Under the pieces are notes generated by a model that did not search any database, had not been told where the DNA came from, and saw only the letters and a list, made by a program, of their open reading frames with translations. Source: Phascolarctos cinereus (lineage: Eukaryota; Chordata; Mammalia; Diprotodontia; Phascolarctidae). From it: a DNA stretch of 64,000 nucleotides. Positions 1 to 11,639 of this stretch are shown one piece after another. Numbering within the stretch: position 1 is the first letter of the stretch; each line of letters opens with the position of its first letter. The translations under genes were made by a program, and so were the position numbers. The stretch covers positions 100,001 through 164,000 of the forward strand of contig NW_018344251.1 of assembly GCF_002099425.1 (NCBI RefSeq). Direction: 5' to 3'.

Positions 1-600
1 TGGTTGTAAATTCTGTACTAGAGATGGGGTGAGAGGTCATAGTATATACAGAGATCTGGAAATTATCAGAATAACAGGGATGGCTAAGGCCAGAAAAGGA
101 TAAACTCATGGAGAGAGAATACATCCAAAGAGAAGAGTGGAGAATGGAGGATTGAGAATTGGTGAATGCCCACAGTTAGGGTCTAAACAGAAGAGTCAAG
201 AAATGGGGACAGAGAAAGGGGAGAACAAAGAACACAGGAAGTGGTGGTTGAGAAAGGGCTTTCAAAGTCCTTTCTAGCTCTACAATTAATGCTTCTTTAA
301 CTACAACAGCTGCTTCTCTCCCCCTTCTCCACCCACCCCACAGTCATTTATTTAAGAAACCTTTATCTCTGTTCCCCCATATCAGTGCAATATCTCATTA
401 GCAACAGATACACAAAGTGTCCCAAAAGTCTCAGGGCAGTTTTAAAGCATTAACAGCTTAAAGATTAGCTCAAGAATTAGGAATCTTACTTTCCCAGACC
501 CTCCCCACCAATTTCCGGAGTACTTTAATTCCTGTCAGATTCTAAATCACTAAAGAAACTTTTAGACTATTTCTGGTTTGGTTTTATTTTGTTTTTCCTA
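1..600. other. No recognised gene or repeat
   Basis: Purine-rich, A/G-biased sequence. Positions 240-290 end in a phrase (caaagtcctttctagctct) that resembles the CR1/L3-like tail seen on old SINEs elsewhere in the window, but too little is left to call. Confidence 0.4.
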
Positions 601-604
601 TTAG

Positions 605-840
605 AGGCAACAAAACATAGAAGAAAATATTGGACTAGGATTCAAAAAAAATTGAGTTTAGTTAGGTCTTGGCTTTGCCACTTAGCTAACTGTTTAGCCC
701 CAGGCAAATCATTTGTTTTCCTGAGGATTTGCAAAATGAGTATAACAACACTTGTACTACCTATCTCATTGGCCTGTAGTCCAAGGATCAAATGAAATAA
801 TGTATTCCAAGTACTATATATTTATAAGGTATTGTTATTT
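605..840 (+). mobile_element. MIR/CORE-SINE relic
   Basis: Degraded copy read 5'->3': a 'ttggactaggattcaaa' head, a 'ggctttgccacttagctaactg' middle, 'gcaaaatgagtataaca' and an AT-rich tail with 'gatcaaatgaaataatg'. The order matches a plus-strand CORE-SINE with an L2-like end. Confidence 0.65.
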
Positions 841-859
841 TAAAAATTCAATTTCATTT

Positions 860-974
860 TATTTCCAGGTCCAAATTCTCTCCCTTCCATCCCCACCTCA
901 CAATGAGAAAGCAAGAAAAACAAAGCCCAACATAAACATGTATAATCAAGCAAAACAAATTCCCAAGTTGGTAA

Positions 975-975
<1 letters not shown>
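860..975 (-). mobile_element. Possible L1 3'-end fragment
   Basis: The phrase 'caagcaaaacaaattcccaa' and the preceding C-rich and A-rich blocks resemble the antisense 3' region of marsupial L1. Short and weak; a comparable stretch occurs near 24190. Confidence 0.35.
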
Positions 976-976
<1 letters not shown>

Positions 977-1015
<39 letters not shown>

Positions 1016-1110
1016 CGCATACATACATATATACAATCACAACATACAAATACACACATACATATAGAAATATACATATACATACACACATATAAATATG
1101 CATATATGAG
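977..1110. repeat. (CT)n followed by (CA/TA)n microsatellite
   Basis: About 17 CT units at 978-1012, then an imperfect catacata/tatacaca tract to about 1110. Several apparent short reading frames on both strands here are products of this low-complexity DNA. Confidence 0.95.
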
Positions 1111-1139
1111 ATTCATGACAGAAAATATTTGGTGAATTA

Positions 1140-1880
1140 GAAGGCTCCAGTCTTCCCAAACCCAAATCCTTCTTTGTATTAAGACCACTTAATGCACCAA
1201 ATAAGTCATTTACTATACACAATTAACCATTCCCTGAATCCTGTGGAATAAGTGTCTGTGAGTGCATAAGGAAAATGAGTTTGGGATTTTTGCTGTTACA
1301 GGCAGCAAATCTTTCTTTCAGACTGTAGGAAGGAAGACAGTCAAAGCATCTAACACAGGAACAGGAAACAACAACCAGGGCATTAGGGAAAATCTGCTCG
1401 GGGGAACTGTGCAAATGGCAGGGAGAGAATGGCACAAGCATACTTTTGGGGAGTCTTATAGTGTTACACAAATATCAATTTGTTTATAGTCAAAATATCA
1501 AGAAGAGCTACAGTTTGAGAGAAGATATATATACATACCATTTACTAATTAATCATCCTTGAATCAAAAATGGCTGTCGTTATAAACTCTGCAACTATAA
1601 ATAATGTCCACTAAATAAATTATTTCAAAAGGGAAAAAAAATATCATTATCCAGGTTTAGCAAAGGCTATTAATTGAATGAGATAAGTGAGCAAGCTTCC
1701 TGGAAGATTATGAATCAGGCCAAGTTCTCTGCCTTGGGGCACTATAAACTTAAAACCAGTGTATTGCCTGTTGACAAGAAGCTGCAGTTACTGTTTTGCC
1801 TGCTTCTAGCGATAGCTCATATATTGTAAGCAAACCTAAAGTTGTCTATCAGACTCATTAAAGATGTATTAAATACCTAC
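1140..1880. other. No recognised gene or repeat
   Basis: Mixed-composition single-copy-looking DNA. Short open frames at 1223-1489 on both strands have no recognisable domain and look like chance. Confidence 0.4.
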
Positions 1881-1884
1881 ACTG

Positions 1885-2000
1885 TCGGATCAATCATCTA
1901 GCATCTACTATGTGTCAGATACTTTGCTAAGCACTGAGGATACAAAGAAAGTCAAAAAACCAAACAGTCCCTGCTCTCAGGGAGATCACAGGTTAATGAA
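1885..2000 (-). mobile_element. L2 LINE 3' end
   Basis: Read on the plus strand it gives 'tctactatgtgtcagatactttgctaagcactgaggatacaaag...agtccctgctctcagggagatcaca'. This is the reverse complement of the L2 3' terminus (aagctccttgagggcagggactg... tatccccagtgcttagca...). Confidence 0.8.
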
Positions 2001-2004
2001 AACA

Positions 2005-2560
2005 CTGTGCTTCCTTTTCCACCTCCCTCCACTGTTTACCCCCAGGGAACTGCATTTTAGATAAGTACCTGGTCCTCTAATTGCTTAAAGTGTGATAGGA
2101 AGAGATTTCAATCCTTCAAGGATATGGATTTCATAGATATGAGTATGGCTTTCCAATGAAGATCACCACTCTCCTACATGTTAGTAGACTGTGTTCATAA
2201 GCTGCTGTGGCTGGGAAAAAAAAAACAACAAAAAACAAAAGACCCAACCCTTTACTGGTGTCTGATTCTTACGAGGGCAAAACTCCATGACCCAGGTTAG
2301 ACTGATCTTCTGATGACAGACATACAGTCCATTGCCAGATGTGTATTCAAATTCCTTCTAGAGAGGGCTGTGATATACAAATATAAAACAAAATGAGACA
2401 CTCTAAGTAAGTACCCCGCCTTGCACTAAAGGCCTACTTTATTGTCTCATTTGGCTAGAAGATGACCTTGGGTTTGTAATAATTATTCCACTGGAACTCT
2501 AACTCCTTTTCATAAGCACTGGCAGGTTCCAACCAGAGGGAAAATCACCATGTTCTTCCT
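2005..2560. other. No recognised gene or repeat
   Basis: Nothing beyond a short A-rich run at 2216-2240. Confidence 0.4.
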
Positions 2561-2617
2561 GTTGATATTCTGATTCAATTCAATTATTAAGCAATTATAA
2601 ATGTTCTAAGCACTTTG

Positions 2618-2851
2618 ATGGTCAGGTAGGTAGGGCAGTGGGTAGAGCAATGGGCCTGGAAACAGGGACCTGAGTTCAAATGTGACCTCAGACACTTACT
2701 AGCTATGTGACCCTAGGCAAGTTACTTCACCCTGTTTGCCTCTGTTTCCTCATTTATAAAATGGCAAACCACTCCAGTATCTTTGCCAAGAAAACCCCAA
2801 AAAGGGGATCACGAAGAGTCAGACATGACTAAAAGGACTGAACAACAACAG
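2618..2851 (+). mobile_element. SINE with BovB/RTE-type tail
   Basis: tRNA-like head (gggcagtgggtagagcaatggg), CORE part, 'ggcaaaccactccagtatctttgccaag' linker and a BovB-like end 'cacgaagagtcagacatgact' closing in aacaacaaca. An 8-base target-site duplication gcactttg lies at 2610-2617 and 2852-2859, inside the older L2. Confidence 0.9.
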
Positions 2852-2999
2852 GCACTTTGTTGTGCTTTAGAGATACAAAGGCAAAAACAAAACACTCCCT
2901 GCTCTGCTCTCAAGAAGTTTATATTCCCTGGGGGTAGAGAAGGGAGAGAGGTGGTGGTGATGAAATATAGTATGTACCCAGATAAACAAGTATAAGATG

Positions 3000-3135
3000 T
3001 ACATATGCACGAGCACACACATATACACACGCACATGTATGTACTTATATATGTATGTATATACATATACACATGTGTGTATACATGTACATATACATTT
3101 ATATATGCATGCACATACATACACACACACACATG
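3000..3135. repeat. (CA/TA)n microsatellite
   Basis: Imperfect alternating acacac/atatac/gtatgt tract. Open frames of 87-107 codons on the minus strand are translations of this repeat. Confidence 0.95.
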
Positions 3136-3911
3136 AATGAATACAGAATAATTTCAGGGGGAAAGGAGGAAATAGCTGCTAACAGGTGGGAGAATCTAGA
3201 AAGGGCTCTTGGAGAGTCTAGCATATGAGCTAAAACTCTAAGGGAGGTGGGGGGATTCCAAGAGGCATGAGTGAAAAAGGACAGCATTCCAGGGGTGGGG
3301 AGTAAAGGTTGAGCAGCCTATGCAAAACGATGGAGATAGGACATCGAATGTAAAGGGAATAGCAAGGTGACCAGTTGACTAAAACCACAGTGTGTGAAGA
3401 AGAGTGTGATATCAGTCTGGAGAGGTAGGCAGATTGTGAAGGGCTTTAAATGCCAAACAAACAACTTTTCCTCAAAAGAACAGGGAACCACTGATTATTC
3501 TCAAATGAATGCAAGCATGAACAAAGGAGTGACATAGTCAGACCTATACTTTAACAAACTAGTGATTTCATCAATGTCAGGACTTTCTAAGTATCATTTA
3601 TAATATGGTTAGTATAGGAAAATGTTTTCTTAATTTCAAAATAACTGGATTATAGGCAAACTCTTGGAACACAATCAGGTGTAAATCCCAACTCTCTACA
3701 TTCCTTTCTCCTAGTCTTTCCATTAACATTGGGGCCACTTAACTTCTACCTGGCCTTTGTTACAGGCCCTCTCTGCACCCCAGGTAAGAGAGCCATAAAG
3801 ATCCATGGATCCATAGATCAAGATTCCTCAGCACAAATCAGCCTTGGAACTAGCTCTTCTTTAGTCCTCTCAGTCCAATGTCCTGGGTCTAGAAAAATCA
3901 AATAACTTGAG

Positions 3912-4140
3912 AGGCAGTGTGGCACAGAATATCGGACTTAAAAGAATCACAAGTCTTAGATTTGAGCTCTAGCTTTCCCCACTTGTGTGACCTTGGACAA
4001 GCCATTTAACTTCTGAGTCTTAATTCCTGTATCTGTAAAATAGGGATGATAATAATACTTGGGTTCTTTAATTCAACTGGTTCTTCAGCAGTAATCTCAG
4101 TGAAGTGTTTTATGATCATCAGGTGCTTTTATAAATGTTT
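3912..4140 (+). mobile_element. MIR/CORE-SINE
   Basis: Recognisable order: 'ggcagtgtggcacagaatatcgg', 'tgtgtgaccttggacaagccatttaacttctgagtc', 'tgtaaaatagggatgataataata' and a 'tgcttttataaatgttt' end. Confidence 0.8.
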
Positions 4141-4142
4141 TG

Positions 4143-4318
4143 GGAGGAGGCAGTATGGCATAATGGAAAGGATACTGGATTTATAGCTGGAAGTTCTCTC
4201 TGGTCCTCATCTGGAAATGGAGATAGTAACTGTTGCAGTGCCTGAGATTGTGAGGAATAAGTGAGATAACAAAGTAATTTAGAGACCATTATGAGCTAAA
4301 TGTAACAGCTATCAATTT
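4143..4318 (+). mobile_element. MIR/CORE-SINE, internally shortened
   Basis: A second old SINE directly after the first: 'ggcagtatggcataatggaaaggatactgg' head and 'aggaataagtgagataacaaagtaattta' tail half. The central CORE block is mostly missing. Confidence 0.65.
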
Positions 4319-4587
4319 TGTTCAGTCATTTTTCAGTTGTCTTCATGATGACTTCAAGACCTTCACAGGGTCTTCATGACCCTCTTTTGTGGGTTTTCTT
4401 GGCAGAGATACTGGAGTGGTTTGCCATTTACTTCTCCAGTTCATGTTACAAATGAGGAAACTGAGGCAAACAGGGTTAGGTGACTTGCCCAAGGTCACCC
4501 AGCTACAGTGTCTGACGCCAGATTTGAACTCAGGTCCTCCTGACTCCAGGGTCAGCATTCTATCCACTATGCCACCTAGGTGCCCTG
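4318..4587 (-). mobile_element. SINE with BovB/RTE-type tail
   Basis: Antisense copy starting with the tail (ttgttcagtcattt...), then 'tactggagtggtttgcca', 'gaggaaactgaggcaaacaggg', 'gacttgcccaaggtcac' and the head 'atccactatgccacctaggtgcc'. A local repeat in the tail (cttcatgatgacttcaagaccttcacagggtcttcatgaccc) is unusual for the family. Confidence 0.9.
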
Positions 4588-4589
4588 TC

Positions 4590-5510
4590 AGCTGTAAATA
4601 GAAGTAGTCATATTAAAGGTGTTCTCACTCTGACCACGAGATCAAGTTCCCTTACCCTGATTCCCATCTTATATCCCAGGCCCAGTAAAAGTGTTCCTGC
4701 CTTGCCCTTCCATTCCTAGGACCCTGTCTGTCCCCATCTTGTATCCCATTTTCTGTAGGAACTCCTTCCAGCTTTCCCACAACCTGGAGCCCTGACAGGC
4801 ACATGCCTGCTTCAATCCCGGTTTAGACCCAGCAGTAACAGGGACTGCCAGGACTGTACTAACAACCTACATGTCAAATATAATTATATTTTTGTACTTC
4901 ATGTTGAGAGAGAGAGTAGGCTGCAGTCAAGATTTGTTTTAAGAGTGACTGTGCTAAATGACTAAGGTGATTAGATATAGTCACACTCAGTCTCTCACCT
5001 GCAGCAGTTAAGATAAGAGTCTGGAGGCTAGGTAGGAGCTGAAACAGACAATGCAAGGGGTCATTAATAAACATCATATGCTTACCCTGTAGAGACAAGA
5101 ATGTACAAAACATTTGCGTGACTTTGTTAGCTTAACAGCCAAGAATATGGTAGTCTTAATGAAAAGACACTTTGATAAAACAAACAAGGGTAAATGGAAA
5201 ACTTACAATAAAGATTAAAAGCTAAAACAATTAGAGACTTAGATGAGGTATATTTCTGATTTACACTTTATGTGTCCTTCATCTCACCTTTCATCTTTCA
5301 TCTCATAGCACATATGCAGCAATTATTTTACACTAAGTTATACTTACATACTTTACAAAAACAAATTTATTTTGCTTCCTCATTTTTCTATAACGTACTC
5401 GTTAAATCTGTTTTAACTACTTATATTTTTGTTTTGGGTCTACAGTTGTGTTTTCACCTCAGTCGATAAAGATTGGTTACTCTTTGTTATTTTTCATCTT
5501 AAAAAAGCTT
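4590..5510. other. No recognised gene or repeat
   Basis: Single-copy-looking DNA, AT-rich after 5110. Open frames at 4874-5113 (-) and 5272-5469 (+) have no domain or splice context I recognise. Confidence 0.4.
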
Positions 5511-5514
5511 CTGG

Positions 5515-5660
5515 GTTCTAAAGATTAGGATTAAGAGGTTAAGTGACTTGCCCAGGCTCACCCAGATATTATGTGTCAGAAGCAGGACTCTAACCTAGGT
5601 CTTCCTGAATCCCAGATAAGCCCCTCTAGCTATTGTACCATGAGGCCATGCTACTTAGCT
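5515..5660 (-). mobile_element. MIR/CORE-SINE
   Basis: 'gaggttaagtgacttgcccaggctcaccc', 'caggactctaacctaggtcttcctgaatccc' and 'gctattgtaccatgaggccatgct' follow MIR order in antisense. Confidence 0.75.
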
Positions 5661-5664
5661 AATC

Positions 5665-6690
5665 AATGTGATTGATTTGGAGATTTCCAGTATGAAGAAA
5701 TTTTCTGAGTATCACTACTTTGGTTTTATCTAAGAGACAACCTCCTGCTGCATGCCTTCCCTCAAATATTTCAGCTTCATGAGGAAAGGGACCTGCTGAC
5801 CCTTCTACTGGAAGTGAGGACATCAGCCACCTGGAAATCCAGTGGCTTAGATGAGTCAGGGGTGGGAGTGGAGTGCATCACCCAGATGTGCTCTGAATAG
5901 ACAGATGCCAGCGTTACTATTTTTTGTTTTGGAAAAAATAAACTTTTGAGTCTATCTGGTTCCAAATGCTACTGCCCCTCCAAGAGGAACCCTGGGAGTC
6001 AGTGGGACAACACCTGACATGAAATGTGTGTAGGTAAAGCATGTTCTGAACTCTTGGGGCAGAGAAGAAGCCAACCTGTTAGCTAAACACCCATGGACCC
6101 TAGTCTTGGCTCCAGGAGAAGCAAGAAGAGCTGGTAGGAGAACTTAAGAAAATAATTAGAGTCCTCTTACCTCAAACAGGAATATTTCTGTCAAACCAGG
6201 GATTTAATTTAAACTTTTCTAGGTGTCTCCATGATAACGTTCCACCACATTCTCCTTACCTATGGTTTTACAAAGATCATTTCCTATGGCTCCAGTAAAG
6301 TGGCCAATGGGTCAATTATCCAGTGATTTCAAAGAGCTATGTTGGGTGTGAAAACCATGATTATGACCACTGAGACCTGTTCATAATTTCTTCCTGTGCT
6401 GCAAATGAAGGACTAGAATATGGAAATAATGACTCACAATAGCAAAAAAAAAAAGTTATTTAGTCAGGACTGAACTAGACTCAGACACAAACTATAAACC
6501 AACAACAAAATGCTGCTTTTAAAAATATATATAATGAAGTCACATTAAATACGGCTATCAATCATCTTTTCTTCCTTAACAGTAGAAGGCAATTGACTTT
6601 TAATTCTTTGTAGGGACTGACAGAGTAGTATAGAGATTTAATCATCCCCACTGGACATAATCAGCATACAGCCATAACCACTAGTTTTCA
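5665..6690. other. No recognised gene or repeat
   Basis: Single-copy-looking DNA. No convincing coding frame on either strand. Confidence 0.4.
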
Positions 6691-6694
6691 TATG

Positions 6695-6815
6695 TATGGA
6701 AGGAGGAACTGAAGATGACACCATGGTTGTAAAGCTGCATGATGGGAAGGATGGAGATGCCCTCAAAAGGAGAGGGATGGATTTTGGGGAAAAGACAATG
6801 TAATGAGGTCAATGA
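6695..6815 (-). mobile_element. L2 3'-region fragment
   Basis: 'gaagatgacaccatggttgtaaagctgcatgatgggaaggatggagatgccctcaaaagg...gggatggattttggggaaaagacaatg' matches the antisense L2 segment that also occurs near 11577-11630 and 56650-57000. Confidence 0.55.
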
Positions 6816-6819
6816 TATA

Positions 6820-7595
6820 GATCAAAGTCCATTCATGTCTTCTCATCTTTTGGGACTTACCCTGTCCCACCCAAAATGAAAAGGGGGAAAGCTGGGGTTC
6901 TTATACCTGTCATTGCCTAGGAATGCCTACCACAACCACTAAGTGATCTGGGAGTCAGGGAGAGTTAATTTTTTCAATAGCACCTATGTAGCTGCTATTG
7001 TCAGTACCACGGTAGTAGTAGGTGATAAGTGCCCTGAAAAGCCAGTGCTTAGAAGAGGTGATTGGAAGCTTGCACAGCAAAAGGGGGGGAAGAGTAGGAA
7101 AGCAAGGAATGAAGAGTAGGTATGGTTGTGTTGGAGACTGGCCTCATGATTGGCCCTGGTTGGGAGGGTGGGAGGTAGCCGATTTTCCCATCTCCTGAAT
7201 GGTTGATCACCTACCTCATGGTCCCCTATGGGCTTCTGGACCCTTATGCTGGAGCTGACTAGTATAGGACTTCAATAGAAATATTAGGGAAAAATGTAGA
7301 AAAGAAGAGAGAATAGTACTTCCTGACCTCATATATATTGAGACAGATGGCACCTTGGGAAACCATCTCATGCATAAACTGGAACCTTTAACATGATTAT
7401 ACTATAGAGGGGAATTCAGCCTTTAAGTCTTCATCTTAGAACCTACCCAAAGGTTAAATACTTAAGCACTTAAGCATAATGAGATGTCTTTGTCTATAAG
7501 TAAACCCAATAAATAAAACCTGAAAAGGGCACTGTATAGCCAGGTCCTAGTATCTTATCGTTACTATTTCCATATGACATAACTAGCATAATAGC
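6820..7595. other. No recognised gene or repeat
   Basis: Nothing supported. Direct repeats 'acttaagca' near 7460 are trivial. Confidence 0.4.
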
Positions 7596-8486
7596 AGAAG
7601 TAAAGATACTAAGTCCTTTCAGACTACAGAGATTCATCCAAGAAATAATTCATCATGACCATATCAAATTTGTACCAGGATGATTCAAGGATGATTCAAC
7701 ATTAAGAAAAGAATGAACATATTTAATCATACCAAAAACAAAAACATCTAAAATCACATGATTTGTGATCCCAAGAGATGCAGAAAAAGCCTTTGAGAAA
7801 GTACAACACTTACTTGTACTAAAACATCCCACAAAATAAAGGCATAAAGGAACCTTTTTTAACACAATAAAAAGTATGTATCTAAAACCAAGAACAAGTA
7901 TCATATACAATGGAGATACATTAGACCTTTTTTTCCAATAAATACAGAAATAAAGCAAGAATGTATAATCTCCCTACTATTATTTGGAAATGCTAGTAAT
8001 AGTAATAAGACAAAGGAAAGAGATTAAAGATGTAAAGACAGATAAAGAAGAGGTAAAACTATCCCTATTTGCTGATGACATGATGGTTTACTTGGAAAAT
8101 CCTAGGGTATCAGCAACTGAGATAATGAATAGCTTAAGCAAAGCCACCAGCTACAAAATAAACCCTCAGAAATCAGCAGCATTCTTTATGATGACAACAA
8201 AATCTCAGAGGCAATAATAGAGAGGGAAATCCTATTTCAAAAAACTAAAAAGTGCATAAAATATATACCAATATATTCTTACTGAGACAAGGGATAGAGG
8301 CAACTACAAAAGACAAAATAGGTATCTTTAATTACATGAAACTGAAAAGCTTCTGCATAGATACAAAATTAACACACCTAGGATACAAAAGGAAGTAGTC
8401 AAATGAGAAAAAATCTTTTTTATCAAATTTCTCTGGTGCGGATTTGTTATTCAAGGTATGTAAACAGTTAACAGATATGTGTGCAT

Positions 8487-8530
8487 GCGCACACACACAC
8501 ACACACATATATAAAATATGCATATATACA
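8487..8530. repeat. (CA)n/(TA)n microsatellite inside L1
   Basis: gcgcacacacac... then atatataaaatatgcatatatac. Short. Confidence 0.9.
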
Positions 8531-9315
8531 ACAAAAAGCCATCTCTAATAGATAAATAGTCAAAGGATTATTAAAATACTATTAAATTATTAAGGTTATT
8601 AAAATAATCATCAACTATTAGCAACCATATGAAGGAACACTCCAAATCACTAATAATAGAAACACAAATCAAAACAATCCCGAGGCCTCCCCTCACACTC
8701 TTCAAATTGACAAAGACTGCAAAAGATGGGAAAAGTTAATGTTGGAGAAATTTAGGGAACATAGGAACACTGGTTTATTGGTGATAACTATAAACACAGT
8801 CATTTTGTAAAGCAATTTGGAATTATGCAAATGAAGTGTCTAAGATGCCTATACCCTTTAACCTAGAGATTTCACTTATACAAAGAGATCACTGATAAAA
8901 AGAAAGTTCCCAGATACACCAAAATATTTATAGCAGCACTGTTGTGGGGCAGAAAAGAATTAGAAACAAAATAGGTGCCCACTGACTGGGAAACAGATAA
9001 ACGAACTGTGGTAAGTGAATGTATTGGAATATTACCGTGATGTAAGAAGTGATTAATATTATGAATTAATATTAATATTATGAATATTAGAAGGGTCTGT
9101 ATAAACTGATGCAGACTGAAGTAAGCAGAGTCAAGAAAATAATACACACAATCATTACAACAATGTAAATTTTTTAAAAACCTACAAAAAAAAATCAAAA
9201 GTAAATGTTCCAAAAGTAAAGGCTCCAAAGAAGAAATATGAGAAGGCACTCTGCCTTGCTCTGCAGGGATGACAGGTCCACAAATGTGGCCCATTAAACA
9301 TGTTTTCAGATTTCT

Positions 9316-9445
9316 TCTTTAAAAAAAAGTTTTTAATTGATATCTTCTGTTTCTTACATTATCATAGTTATCCCTCACTCCGTGTCCTTTCTCTTCTCCC
9401 TTCCAGAGAGTTATCCTATAGAACAAACAGTATTTTTAAAGGTTT
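9316..9445 (-). mobile_element. L1 3' tail nested in L1
   Basis: 'tttttaattgatatcttctg' through 'cttccagagagttatcc' to 'cagtatttttaaagg' is the antisense L1 3' terminus, lying inside the plus-strand L1 3'UTR. A related antisense tail is at 58945-59070. Confidence 0.65.
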
Positions 9446-9674
9446 TTAGAGTTGTTCAATGAATCAGTCAGTTATGCTGATCTTTTTTCCTCTTTTTTTT
9501 TTGTATTTAAAAACATTGTATGGGATGGATCACTAGAAGGCAGAGGGGGAGGGATAATTGAGGGGAAATATGATGAGGTAAAAAAAAGATAAAAAAACTT
9601 ATAGTTAAGAATAAAGTAAAGAGAAACATGGAGTTGGAGTGTATTCTGTGGAATGACTGCTGGACACACTAGCC

Positions 9675-10265
9675 CAAAAGCATGAAAACCCAGGGCTTTT
9701 CCCCAAATGCCTGAAGCACAACAATTCTAGCCATGCTTGGGTCTCAGCTTCTCTGGGATCAACCGTCTATAAGGTCTATAAGGTAGAAGAGACTGTCATT
9801 AGGTATCTGTGTGGGTGAGATACACATTGCAAGAAACAATGAAGGCAGAATTTCCTGGCATGATCTTAAGGAGCTTTGTCTTGATGGAAATGCCAGATTT
9901 CAGGTTAAAAAAAAATTAAAGCCAAATATGGATCATTTGTTATTGTTTAACGCTCCCCTTTTTTGTGAAGCAATGACTCAAGTCCTTCTCCAGTACTTCC
10001 TTGGGGTACAGAAGTGACTCTGGGTACTCAGCAGTTATGGAAATGCAAGCTCCGGCAAGCCCTTCCAATCTGGACCGACTTCAAATATGTCCTTCCTCCT
10101 CCTGCTCAGTATTAGTCACAAGAGAGCCAAACCAGCAAAGCCTCGTCTGGCCACCAAGCAAGAAGGTGTTTTTGGCCACATGAACTTGTGAAGGTGTTCT
10201 GTGAGAGGCCTACAGAGGTTGAGAACTGAATAGGTAAAAGTACCTACATCTGTAAACTTGCAATA
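9675..10265. other. No recognised gene or repeat
   Basis: Contains a perfect tandem 'ggtctataa' doublet at about 9770-9785. Open frames at 9811-10183 lack recognisable domains. Confidence 0.4.
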
Positions 10266-10267
10266 AA

Positions 10268-10345
10268 AAAAAAGTATGTGAGTATATGTGTGTATATATA
10301 TATTTATATATATAGTACATGTACATGTATATATACACATATGTG
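10268..10345. repeat. (TA/TG)n microsatellite
   Basis: aaaaaaaaagtatgtgagtatatgtg... tatatatatttatatatata... gtacatgtacatg. Imperfect. Confidence 0.9.
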
Positions 10346-10406
10346 TAACAAAATTTCCTCCTGAAAACTAGTTTGAACCCTTCCCCAAATTAAGTAAAAC
10401 ATACAG

Positions 10407-10545
10407 ATTCAATTCAATTCAGCCAGTTAATGAGCATTTAGTAAGTATCTACTATGGGTCAGGCAATATGCTAAGCACTTGGGGATACAAAAAAAGGCAA
10501 AAGACAGTCCCTGCCCTCAAGGAGCTCACAATCTAATGAAAAAAA
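10407..10545 (-). mobile_element. L2 LINE 3' end
   Basis: 'aagtatctactatgggtcaggcaatatgctaagcacttggggatacaaa' and 'agtccctgccctcaaggagctcacaatctaatg' form the antisense L2 terminus, well preserved. Confidence 0.85.
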
Positions 10546-10640
10546 ATTTTTTTAATAGATTTTTTTATCTAACACCTAAGCAATTACAAATGTGCAGATA
10601 GTTGGAAATGTCTGATCAGTCAATTAACAGGCATTTATAT

Positions 10641-10767
10641 GCCATTATTTTTATGCTCATTAGATTGTGATCTCCCAAGGGCAGGGCCTGCCTTTTGCCT
10701 TTCTTTGTGTCCCCAGTGCTTTGCACAGTGTTTGGTAGGTAGTAGGCATTTAATAAATACTTATTAA
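10641..10767 (+). mobile_element. L2-type 3' tail inserted in opposite L2
   Basis: 'attagattgtgatctcccaagggcagggcctgcc...tgtccccagtgctttgcacag...tagtaggcatttaataaatac' reads as a plus-strand L2 terminus. It splits the minus-strand L2 head-to-head, so it is the younger insertion. Confidence 0.75.
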
Positions 10768-11376
10768 GTGAACAGGTGCTGTGCTGGGTGTGGGGGAAAT
10801 AAGCACAAAGAAAGAAATAATCCCTACTTGTAAGGAACTTACATTCTAATGGAGACAACAAATACAGCATAAATATAACATAAATAAATACAAATACATA
10901 AATACGAGGTAATTTGGGAGGAAGGGAACTAGCAACTGGAAGGATCCAGCTTCCCGTGGGGGGGGGAGCAGAAAGGGCTTTAGGCATAAGACGGTATTTG
11001 AACTGAATTTTATAGGAAGAAAAGAACTCTACAAGACTGAGTAAAGAGGGCATCTATTCCAGGCATGGGGAACAAAGACAGTCAATGGAGTGTCATACGT
11101 GCTTGGCTGGATCACAGAGTGTGGGAGGGGAAGTAATATCCAGTGAGTCTGGAAAAAGAGGTTGGGATCAAGTTGTGAAGTCCTTTGAAAGCTAAAGAGA
11201 GGAATTTATATTTCATGCTAGAGGCAATAGACAGTGCTGTTGATTAAAAGTCACATGATCAGATCTGCAGGTAAAGGATATTGTTCTGGCAGCAGTGTAT
11301 AGAATGGACAGGAGGGGTGAGACCTTGAGGTAGAAAGACCAATTAGGAGGCTGCTGCAAGAATCTAGGTGAGAGGG

Positions 11377-11530
11377 CCAGCTAGGTGGCACAGAGGATAG
11401 AGGACCGGCCCTGGAGTCAGGAGGACTTGAGTTCAACTGTGGCCTCAGATGCTTGATACTTACTAGCTGTGTGACCCTGGGCAAGTCACTTAACCCCATT
11501 GCCCAGCAAAAAAAGAAAAAAGAAAAGAAA
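11377..11530 (+). mobile_element. Short tRNA-type SINE (WSINE1-like)
   Basis: Full head 'ggccagctaggtggcacagaggatagagg', 'ggagtcaggaggacttgagttc', 'ctagctgtgtgaccctgggc' and an A-rich tail (aaaaaaagaaaaaagaaaag). Flanks share a weak duplicate (gaatctaggtga / ggatctaagtaa). Confidence 0.92.
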
Positions 11531-11639
11531 AGGATCTAAGTAATCTGGGAGACCAGATTCTGCCTTTGACAGAAATAGGGAAGTTTAGAAGGGAGTGGGC
11601 TTGGGGTGGGGGTGCCTTCTTCAGTTACCTTTTTGGGGA

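Larger units (their letters stand above)
2565..3575 (-). mobile_element. L2 LINE 3' region, split by a SINE
   Basis: L2 3' terminus and 3'UTR in antisense. The terminal block (ttctaagcacttt ... agatacaaaggcaaaaacaaaacactccctgctctg) is broken by the SINE at 2618-2851. A microsatellite follows at 3000-3135, then the upstream L2 block with 'gacagcattccaggggtgggg', 'gtgaagggctttaaatgcc' and 'gtgacatagtcagacctatac'. About 760 bases of L2 remain once insertion and microsatellite are discounted. Confidence 0.8.
7600..9610 (+). mobile_element. L1 LINE, 5'-truncated ORF2 and 3' end
   Basis: Remains of an L1 copy. 7610-8225 translates in pieces to ORF2 reverse transcriptase: 'pfrlqrfiqeiihhdhikfvpg'-type text, then at 7984-8217 an open frame with the catalytic FADD box followed by MMVYLENP and 'INPQKSAAF'. 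Around 8285 about 1 kb of ORF2 appears deleted. 8310-9140 is the ORF2 C-terminal part ('yalyly'-equivalent DNA: tgcagactgaagtaagcagagtc) and 9140-9310 is 3'UTR. The 3' terminus (ttgtatttaaaaacattgtatgggatgg ... aggtaaaaaaaagat) resumes at about 9460 after an antisense L1 tail inserted at 9316-9445. Reading frames are broken many times, so it cannot encode a working ORF2. It suggests full-length L1s have been active in this lineage, which matters for the half-L1 copies elsewhere. Confidence 0.85.

Noticed and set aside
2622-2700. tRNA gene in the SINE heads
   Set aside because: The A- and B-box-like text belongs to a SINE head repeated throughout the window; no complete cloverleaf is formed.
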